A DNA stretch of 5,193 nucleotides from Victivallales bacterium. GTDB lineage: Bacteria > Verrucomicrobiota > Lentisphaeria > Oligosphaerales > Oligosphaeraceae. Positions 1 through 5,193 of the stretch are shown one piece after another. Position numbers and translations under genes: made by a program. The stretch spans positions 1 through 5,193 of the forward strand of contig JAFRLP010000124.1 of NCBI GenBank assembly GCA_017431185.1, given 5' to 3'. The notes under the pieces were generated by a model that saw nothing but the letters and a program-made list of their open reading frames with translations, was not told the origin of the DNA and did no database searches. Within the stretch, counting starts at the first letter, position 1, and each line of letters begins with the position of its first letter.

Positions 1-839
1 CCAACACCAAGGCCATCTTCGGTGAAATGCTGGCCAATCCCTCGCTGGATGTGCTGGACCTGGAGAAATTCGCCAAGGTCGCGCACGCCAACGGCATCCC
101 GCTCGTGGTTGACAACACCTTCCCGACTCCAGTGCTGTGCCGTCCCTTTGACTTTGGGGCGGACATCGTGACCCACTCCACCACCAAGTACCTGGATGGC
201 CACGCCGTCAGCGTCGGCGGAATCGTCGTCGAGAAGGGCGACTTCCCCTGGGACAATGGCAAGTTCCCCAAGATGTGCGAGCCCGACGAGACCTACCACG
301 GCCTGAGCTACACCAGGAATTTCCCCGCCTGCCCGTACTCCGTGAAGATGCGGGCGCAGTGGGTGCGCGACTTGGGAGCCATCATGTCCCCGTTCAACGC
401 CTTCCTGGCCAATCTGGGCTGCGAGACGCTGGCCCTGCGCATGGAACGCCACAGCGCCAATGCGCTGAAGTTGGCCGAGCACCTGCAGAAACATCCCAAA
501 ATCGGCTGGGTCAACTACCCTGGGCTGCCTGGCAACCCCCAGCATGAACTGGCCCGCAAGTACTTCAAGGGATGCAGTGGCGTGCTCACCTGCGGGGTCA
601 AGGGCGGCGTCAAGGCGGGCGAGACCGTGATGAACAGCCTGAAATTGGCGGCCATCGTCGTGCATGTCGCCGACGTCCGCACGGGTGTGCTTCATCCCGC
701 CAGCATGACCCACCGCCAGCTCAACGAGGAGCAGCTCAAGGCGGCGGGCGTCGCCCCAGACCTCATCCGCGTCACCGTCGGCATCGAGAACATAGACGAC
801 ATCATCGCCGATTTCGACCAGGCGCTTGCCAAGGCATGA
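1..839 (+). CDS. metY: O-acetylhomoserine sulfhydrylase (MetY type), 5'-truncated by window edge
   Basis: This cytoplasmic PLP enzyme makes L-homocysteine and acetate from O-acetyl-L-homoserine and sulfide, the direct sulfhydrylation route to methionine. The reading frame is open from base 3 and gives 278 residues before TGA at 837-839. Family members are about 425-430 residues, so roughly the first 150 are outside the window. Visible hallmarks of the Cys/Met-metabolism PLP family (fold type I), numbered from base 3, are VVDNTF with the Asp that contacts the pyridine nitrogen (residue 37), HSTTKY with the PLP-binding Lys (residue 62, codon 186-188), and RVTVGIE near the C-terminus with the substrate-carboxylate Arg (residue 256). 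The Asp-Lys distance of 25 is normal. The insertion after the PLP lysine (PWDNGKFP, then ETYHGLSYTRNF) is typical of MetY rather than of the shorter MetB or MetZ. No catalytic residue is missing in the visible part. The substrate assignment (acetyl rather than succinyl ester) comes from family resemblance only. Confidence 0.93.
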   Translation, partial: NTKAIFGEMLANPSLDVLDLEKFAKVAHANGIPLVVDNTFPTPVLCRPFDFGADIVTHSTTKYLDGHAVSVGGIVVEKGDFPWDNGKFPKMCEPDETYHGLSYTRNFPACPYSVKMRAQWVRDLGAIMSPFNAFLANLGCETLALRMERHSANALKLAEHLQKHPKIGWVNYPGLPGNPQHELARKYFKGCSGVLTCGVKGGVKAGETVMNSLKLAAIVVHVADVRTGVLHPASMTHRQLNEEQLKAAGVAPDLIRVTVGIENIDDIIADFDQALAKA

Positions 840-861
840 GAGCGAAACGACGTCGCAGTTG

Positions 862-3033
862 ATGCAACCCGTTGTCCCGACATATCTGCTGCTGGCCTGG
901 TTGGCGTCGGCGCTTGTTCTCCTGGGCATGGAGTTCCGCCGAGGACGGCGCATCAGCCTCAGGCATCGCCTGTCCATGGCCAGCCTGGAGATTCTGGCCA
1001 TTGTCTGCATACTGCTTCTGGTCCTGCGGCCCACGAGGAAGAGCCGCGCGCCCCGGCCTGGCGCATATCGGCTGACCGTGCTGGCTGACCAGTCGCGCAG
1101 CATGACGACCGCCAATGCGTCCGGTCTCTCCCGTCTGACCTGCCTGGAGAATACCCTGGGCACTCTCACCCCTGACCTGCGACGGCTGTTCGCCTCGGTG
1201 CGGACGGAATGCTGGGGATTCTCCGACACCTGGCATCTGCGAGGCGAGAATCTGGACTCCCTGAAAGGGCTTGCGCCTCTGCCTGGCATGAGCGCCCCTG
1301 GCGATGCCCTTGCCGCCGTCATGCGCGAGGCCAGCCGCGGGCTTCCCCTGGGAGCGGTCCTGCTGTTAAGCGATGGGCACGCCAATGCGGGACGCTCCCT
1401 CACCGAGGTCGCCAAGCAGTGCCAGGCACAGGGATTGCCCGTAAGTTGCGTGTTCTATGGGGAAGAGTACCAGGGACAGGATTCTGGAGTCGCCTTCGCC
1501 GCACTTCCTCAGGGGCTTCAGCGCGACATGCCCGCGACTTTCCAGGCAGTCATCACCAACACTTTCCCCTCTCGCCAAACCACCAAAGTCACCTTTGCCG
1601 AGGATGGCACCCCGCTCCAGACGCAGGACATCACCCTCCTGCCCGAACAAAACCTGCCTGTCAGTTTCCGGCATACCCCGCGCACGGCGGGCTCCCACAT
1701 CTACTCGGTGACTTTGGAGAACATTCCTGGCGACTCCCGCTTGGATGACAATGCCGATTTCTCGGCCATCGAGGTTTCGCCGCCTCCTGTGACCAGGTTT
1801 CTGCTCATCGCAGGCGGCATGGACTGGGAGGCGCGCTTCCTTCGTCAATTCGCCATGCGCAATGAGGCTTTCCAAATCAGTTCCATTGTGAGAATGGCCA
1901 AAGACAACTATGCGCGGTCGGGACTGCCAGCCCCACCCAAGGGTCCACCTGGATTCCATCTGGACACCCCCTTGCTGGAGGAACAGGATGCGGTGCTGCT
2001 GGACACCCGTGCCATCCCCTATTTCTCAAAGACCGACACGGATGCCTTGCGGGCATTTGTCGAACACAAGGGAGGTGGCCTGCTGATGCATGGCCCCATC
2101 GGCTCTCTGAAGAAAAGTCAGGCGCATCCGCTGGCGGAACTGCTTCCGATGCACGACACTGGCCTGCTGCCGATTCGTCCCCGCACCCTGCTGGCCACCG
2201 AGGACACTTTCATTCTGGACAAGGACGACAGCGGGATATTCTCGGGCTCGCCAGGTGCATTTCTTCCCTCCTCCACCACGCTGTTCGTTCCCACCAGCCT
2301 GAAAAGGGCCGCGCGTGTCGCTTTGGTCCTGACGGATGCCAACCGCACTCCAATTCTCACTGGCATTGCCTTTGGAGCAGGTCGAGTGGCCTTCGCGGGA
2401 ATCGAAAACACCTGGCGCTGGTGCCTGGCGGACGAGGCGTCCGTCCACTCCGCTTTCTGGCGTGCGTTGCTCCTGTGGCTGGGCGAGGCGGGACAGCCGC
2501 GGATGCGCATGCTCAACCGCGCAGCCATCGCCTCCGTCGGAGATGACTTTGCTCTGGATTTGGCGGTGCAGGGCGAGGATTTCCAGCCTGCGGCTGCGGC
2601 ACAGGTGAAGGCCCGGATAACCACGCCGTCTGGCCAGCGGCGGGAACTGTCGCTGGAGCCGCAGTTGACCGAGGAGGGAAGGTACACCGCCTTCTTCACG
2701 CCAGACGAGCCTGGCGGATACACCGTGACCTTTGTCGCCGCCGTGGATGGCAGGGAACTCACTCTCCAGACCGCCTTCGCCGCCCGCTTCAATTCCCCGG
2801 AGCTGCTGGATGTCCAGCCAAATGAGGCGCTGCTGCGTGATGTCGCCCGCATCACGGGAGGGACTTTCTTCACGCCCAAGGACCTCGCAGCCGCCACCTC
2901 GCTGCCCCTTTCCGCAAGGCTGCCCATGGAGGAGTCGGTCATTCCCCTGGTCTCTCCCTGGTGGCTGCTGGCCGTCTTCACTCTTGCCACTGGCCTGCTC
3001 TGGTGGTTCCGGCGACGCATCGGACTCAAATAA
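862..3033 (+). CDS. Membrane-anchored vWA / glutamine-amidotransferase-like protein, function unknown
   Basis: This is a 723-residue protein with no assigned reaction. Two membrane segments (about residues 7-23 and 38-55) are followed by a basic stretch. A vWA domain (about 68-200) has the MIDAS motif DQSRS (76-80), Ser144 where Thr is usual, and SDG with Asp171. A beta-sandwich-like region (about 209-304) ends in DDNADF. A class I amidotransferase-like fold (about 312-535) includes GGGLLMHGP (404-412), where the nucleophile elbow would lie but has no Cys, then GAGRVAFAG and WRW (518-520). A second beta-sandwich (about 545-655) and a TGGTFF segment precede the C-terminal membrane segment (700-716) and tail FRRRIGLK. 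This order matches large vWA/GATase-like proteins of planctomycetes and relatives, usually beside MoxR and DUF58 genes that are absent here. The central part is probably periplasmic. ATG 862 was chosen because membrane segment 1 follows directly; it lacks a clear Shine-Dalgarno. A TTG at 826 would add 12 residues and overlap metY. Confidence 0.85.
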   Translation: MQPVVPTYLLLAWLASALVLLGMEFRRGRRISLRHRLSMASLEILAIVCILLLVLRPTRKSRAPRPGAYRLTVLADQSRSMTTANASGLSRLTCLENTLGTLTPDLRRLFASVRTECWGFSDTWHLRGENLDSLKGLAPLPGMSAPGDALAAVMREASRGLPLGAVLLLSDGHANAGRSLTEVAKQCQAQGLPVSCVFYGEEYQGQDSGVAFAALPQGLQRDMPATFQAVITNTFPSRQTTKVTFAEDGTPLQTQDITLLPEQNLPVSFRHTPRTAGSHIYSVTLENIPGDSRLDDNADFSAIEVSPPPVTRFLLIAGGMDWEARFLRQFAMRNEAFQISSIVRMAKDNYARSGLPAPPKGPPGFHLDTPLLEEQDAVLLDTRAIPYFSKTDTDALRAFVEHKGGGLLMHGPIGSLKKSQAHPLAELLPMHDTGLLPIRPRTLLATEDTFILDKDDSGIFSGSPGAFLPSSTTLFVPTSLKRAARVALVLTDANRTPILTGIAFGAGRVAFAGIENTWRWCLADEASVHSAFWRALLLWLGEAGQPRMRMLNRAAIASVGDDFALDLAVQGEDFQPAAAAQVKARITTPSGQRRELSLEPQLTEEGRYTAFFTPDEPGGYTVTFVAAVDGRELTLQTAFAARFNSPELLDVQPNEALLRDVARITGGTFFTPKDLAAATSLPLSARLPMEESVIPLVSPWWLLAVFTLATGLLWWFRRRIGLK

Positions 3034-3050
3034 CTCATCCGTCACAACAC

Positions 3051-3054
3051 AGGA
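3051..3054 (+). promoter_or_regulatory. Shine-Dalgarno site of yicC
   Basis: AGGA lies 7 bases before the ATG at 3062. It supports that start over the long in-frame upstream extension, which runs back inside the preceding gene. Confidence 0.6.
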
Positions 3055-3061
3055 TTTGGTT

Positions 3062-3931
3062 ATGAAAAGCATGACAGGATATGGCCGTGGCACAGCCACG
3101 GCAAACGGAGTCTCCGTGACGGTGGAAGTCTCCTCCGTCAACAGCAAAAAGCAGTTGGAATTGCACTGCACCGTTCCTCGGGAACTGGGGATGCTGGAGC
3201 CGGAGATGCGCACCGTGGTGCAGCGGAAACTGGTGCGTGGCACCGTCAATGCGGTCGTCGGCTATCGGCTGGCCGGCGACAATACGTCAGCCGTTCCCCT
3301 GAACGAGTCGCTGGCGCTGGCCGCCGCCAGGCGCCTGGGCGATTTCGCCAAAGCCAGCGGCCTCCCCGCGCCAACCCTGCGGGAGGTTCTGCTGGTGCCC
3401 GGAGTGCTGCAAAGCGAAACCGCCAATCTGGAGACCGTCAAACCGCTTGTCATGCAAGCCCTGGAACAGGCTCTCGACGCATTGTGCGAGGCGCGGCTCA
3501 AAGAAGGGGCCGCCCTGTTTGCGGATTTGGAGCAGCGCGGCAAGAACATGCAGGAACTGCTCAATCGCATCATCGCCCGTGAGCAGGAGGCGCAGGGCGA
3601 AATGCTCCGCAAACTGAAGGAGCGCATCGCACTGCTGGGCGTGGAACTGCCGATCGACGATGAGCGGCTTGCCAAGGAACTGGCGTTCTACGTTGACAAA
3701 AGCGACATCACGGAGGAGACCGTTCGGCTGAACAGCCATCTCTCCCAATACCGTGTGCTCATCGCCCAGGACAACGACTCGGGTCGAAACCTCGACTTCC
3801 TCTGCCAGGAACTGACGCGGGAGTCCAACACCCTGGCCGCCAAAACCGCGGACCTGGCCATCAGCGCCGACGCCCTGGCCCTGAAAATCGAGGTCTCCAA
3901 GGTGAAGGAGCAGGTGCTCAACGTGGAATGA
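3062..3931 (+). CDS. yicC: YicC/YloC family endoribonuclease
   Basis: This is a complete 289-residue protein, the usual family length (about 285-295). The N-terminus MKSMTGYGRG is the family signature, followed by VEVSSVNSK and by PRELGMLEPEMR, which correspond to the conserved N-terminal YicC domain. The C-terminal DUF1732 domain is shown by the middle segment with Glu/Lys-rich predicted helices, by RNLDFLCQELTRESNTLAAK (242-261), and by the ending KVKEQVLNVE. Characterised members (E. coli YicC, B. subtilis YloC) are cytoplasmic endoribonucleases; the E. coli protein is linked to small-RNA turnover. The start at ATG 3062 is fixed by the family N-terminus and by AGGA 7 bases upstream. The gene follows the vWA-protein gene after 28 bases and is probably co-transcribed with it. 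In many bacteria yicC precedes gmk and rpoZ; here waaA follows instead. Nothing is broken or unusual in the protein. Its RNA target cannot be told from the sequence. Confidence 0.95.
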   Translation: MKSMTGYGRGTATANGVSVTVEVSSVNSKKQLELHCTVPRELGMLEPEMRTVVQRKLVRGTVNAVVGYRLAGDNTSAVPLNESLALAAARRLGDFAKASGLPAPTLREVLLVPGVLQSETANLETVKPLVMQALEQALDALCEARLKEGAALFADLEQRGKNMQELLNRIIAREQEAQGEMLRKLKERIALLGVELPIDDERLAKELAFYVDKSDITEETVRLNSHLSQYRVLIAQDNDSGRNLDFLCQELTRESNTLAAKTADLAISADALALKIEVSKVKEQVLNVE

Positions 3932-3942
3932 CCCGCCATCGA

Positions 3943-3971
3943 ATGACATCTGGCGCTTTTGGGTGTACATT
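3943..3971 (+). promoter_or_regulatory. Candidate sigma70-type promoter for waaA
   Basis: ATGACA (3943-3948; five of six matches to TTGACA) and TACATT (3966-3971; four of six matches to TATAAT) are separated by exactly 17 bases. This gap is the largest between genes in the window and lies just before waaA. Transcription would start near 3978, giving a short leader that still contains the Shine-Dalgarno at 3985. The match was found by eye, and waaA could equally be read through from yicC. Confidence 0.35.
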
Positions 3972-3975
3972 GTAC
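3965..3975 (+). promoter_or_regulatory. 11-base palindrome overlapping the candidate -10 element
   Basis: GTACA and TGTAC are perfect inverted repeats around a single central T. The element covers the proposed -10 hexamer of the waaA promoter, a position where a bound repressor could block initiation. It is short, so chance is a real alternative, and no regulator can be named. Confidence 0.2.
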
Positions 3976-3984
3976 TTCATGCAC

Positions 3985-3989
3985 AGGAG
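3985..3989 (+). promoter_or_regulatory. Shine-Dalgarno site of waaA
   Basis: AGGAG ends 6 bases before the ATG at 3996. It is the strongest ribosome binding site in the window and fixes the waaA start immediately before the N-terminal membrane anchor. Confidence 0.75.
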
Positions 3990-3995
3990 TTCACC

Positions 3996-5193
3996 ATGTA
4001 TCTAGTCTATAATCTCATCTTCCCGCTGGTTTTTCTTTTCTACCTGCCCTTTTATCTTGTCCATATCTTCCGCCGGGGGGGCCTGACCAGGGAGTACTGG
4101 CAGCGCTTCGGCTTCTTCGGCTCGGACGTCAAGGCACGGCTGCGGGGATTGCGCCATCCGGCGTGGATTCATGCGGTGAGCGTGGGCGAGAGCATCGCCT
4201 CCATGGCGTTCATCAAGGCGTGGCAGAAGGCTCACCCCGAGGATGACGTGGTGTTCTCTTGCAGCACGTCCACCGCCTTTGCCACGATGCAGAAGAAGAA
4301 CCTGGCCGGCGTGACCCTCATCTACTGCCCGTTTGACTTCTGGTGGGCCATCCGCCATCTGGTGCGGCTGATCAATCCGCACACGCTGCTCATCTTCGAG
4401 GTGGAGATTTGGCCCAACCTGGTGCGCATTCCAGCCTCGCACGGGGTCAAGGTCTGCCTGGTCAATGGCCGGATGTCCGACAAGTCCAGCCAAGGCTACG
4501 CCAAATGGCCCTCCATTTTCCAGCCCATCTTCAACGCCTTTTCGGCGCTCTGCGTGCAGACCGAGGAGGATGCGGCGCGCATCCGCCGTGTCATCGGCCC
4601 CAGCCCGCGCATCCATGTCTGCGACACGATGAAATTCGACCAGGTGCCTGACGTGGCGACCGCGCCCGTCGCCCCCATTCTGGACAGGCACCTCGGCGCA
4701 GGGCAGGTGACCATCGTCGCGGGAAGCACCCATCCTGGCGAGGAGGCGCTCATCTGCAAGGCATACCAGCATGTCCGCGCCCAGGTGCAGGGGCTCAGGC
4801 TGGTTCTCGTGCCACGCCACATTGAACGCACACCCGAGGTCGAGTCACTGCTGAAATCCCTGGGATTGACCTGGCGGCTGCTCCGCCCTGCGGAAAATAC
4901 CCCCGAACAACCCGCGCCCGCTGACGTGCTGATCGTCAACACCACTGGCGAACTGATGAACTTCTATGCGGCGGCGGACATCGCCATCGTCGGCAAGAGC
5001 CTGGCTGGACAGGAAGGCGGGCACAACATCATCGAGCCGGCCATCTACGGCAAGGCGATTGTGCATGGTCCGCACATCGAGAACTTCCGCGCCGTGGCGG
5101 CGCTGTTCCAGGAGCGCAAGGCCGCCATCCAACTCTCTCAGGACGACGAACTGGAGCCGACGTTGCTCCGGCTGGCGAACTCCGCGGCAGAGC
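3996..5193 (+). CDS. waaA: 3-deoxy-D-manno-octulosonic acid (Kdo) transferase, 3'-truncated by window edge
   Basis: WaaA (KdtA) transfers Kdo from CMP-Kdo to the lipid A precursor on the inner face of the inner membrane, building the inner core of lipopolysaccharide. The frame is open from ATG 3996 to the window end (399 residues); the family is about 420-430, so only the last helices are missing. Residues 3-22 form the N-terminal membrane anchor. GT-B glycosyltransferase (family GT30) motifs follow: WIHAVSVGE (57-65), EVEIWPNL (135-142), NGRMS (157-161), AGSTHPGEE (242-250), VPRH (272-275), TGEL (317-320) and GGHNIIEP (341-348). Two positions differ from E. coli: Gln36 in EYWQRFG replaces the Glu of GERYG, proposed as catalytic base in the Aquifex enzyme, and VGKSL (332-336) replaces VGGSL. 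The gene starts 64 bases after yicC with its own promoter candidate. It implies an LPS-bearing outer membrane. Whether it adds one or several Kdo units cannot be read from the sequence. Confidence 0.95.
   Translation, partial: MYLVYNLIFPLVFLFYLPFYLVHIFRRGGLTREYWQRFGFFGSDVKARLRGLRHPAWIHAVSVGESIASMAFIKAWQKAHPEDDVVFSCSTSTAFATMQKKNLAGVTLIYCPFDFWWAIRHLVRLINPHTLLIFEVEIWPNLVRIPASHGVKVCLVNGRMSDKSSQGYAKWPSIFQPIFNAFSALCVQTEEDAARIRRVIGPSPRIHVCDTMKFDQVPDVATAPVAPILDRHLGAGQVTIVAGSTHPGEEALICKAYQHVRAQVQGLRLVLVPRHIERTPEVESLLKSLGLTWRLLRPAENTPEQPAPADVLIVNTTGELMNFYAAADIAIVGKSLAGQEGGHNIIEPAIYGKAIVHGPHIENFRAVAALFQERKAAIQLSQDDELEPTLLRLANSAAE

Noticed and set aside
836..862. ATGA overlap at the metY stop that could start a coupled gene.
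   Set aside because: That frame ends after eight codons at TGA 860-862, so the real downstream gene uses a different frame.
500..2720. Frequent recurrence of GCCTGGC-like octamers and CCTGG/CCAGG sites.
   Set aside because: They fall in codons for Pro-Gly, Ala-Trp and Leu-Ala in genes of this composition and show no regular spacing or orientation.
2732..3061. In-frame upstream extension of yicC by 110 codons.
   Set aside because: The extension lies inside the vWA-protein gene in another frame. The YicC family starts at MKSMTGYG, and AGGA precedes ATG 3062.
2026..3249. Minus-strand open frame of 407 codons.
   Set aside because: It is antisense to the vWA-protein gene and the start of yicC, both of which have clear family motifs. 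Its Gln/Arg/Gly-rich translation has no recognisable domain, as expected from GC-rich antisense frames.
3934..3960. Possible rho-independent terminator after yicC: CGCCA (3934-3938) pairs with TGGCG (3951-3955), followed by CTTTT.
   Set aside because: The stem has only 5 pairs with a 12-base loop and the T run is 4 long before GGG, so it is too weak to call.
4002..4820. Minus-strand open frame of 272 codons.
   Set aside because: It lies opposite waaA, which carries full GT30 motifs on the plus strand. The His/Asp/Gly-rich product looks like an antisense shadow.

Overview
The window looks like ordinary chromosome from a GC-rich (roughly 60 % by eye), Gram-negative, lipopolysaccharide-making bacterium. 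Three things point, as inference only, to the PVC superphylum (Lentisphaerota, Verrucomicrobiota, Planctomycetota). One is a membrane-anchored protein joining a von Willebrand A domain to a glutamine-amidotransferase-like domain, an architecture common there. The second is a Kdo transferase with the variant motif VGKSL. The third is the gene order, which is not that of the well-known proteobacteria.

Layout, all on the plus strand. Positions 1-839 hold the C-terminal two thirds of an O-acetylhomoserine sulfhydrylase (MetY type), the step that fixes sulfide into homocysteine. Positions 862-3033 hold a 723-residue membrane protein with two N-terminal membrane segments, a vWA domain with a metal-binding (MIDAS) motif, a beta-sandwich region, a cysteine-less amidotransferase-like fold, a second beta-sandwich and a C-terminal membrane anchor. 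Positions 3062-3931 hold a complete YicC/YloC-family endoribonuclease gene. Positions 3996-5193 hold waaA (kdtA), the Kdo transferase, which runs off the right edge and lacks only its last few dozen codons.

The first three genes are packed with gaps of 22 and 28 bases and probably share a transcript, although sulfur assimilation, an envelope protein of unknown role and RNA turnover have no evident common pathway. The 64-base gap before waaA is the only one large enough for a promoter. It holds a sigma70-like promoter candidate with 17-base spacing, an 11-base palindrome over its -10 element, and a strong Shine-Dalgarno sequence. There are no RNA genes, mobile elements, CRISPR arrays or long repeats, and no gene-free stretch over 300 bases.

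I do not see a new multi-gene system. The points most worth checking are a glutamine where WaaA enzymes usually carry their proposed catalytic glutamate, the vWA/amidotransferase-like protein standing apart from its usual MoxR/DUF58 partners, and the small palindrome in front of waaA.
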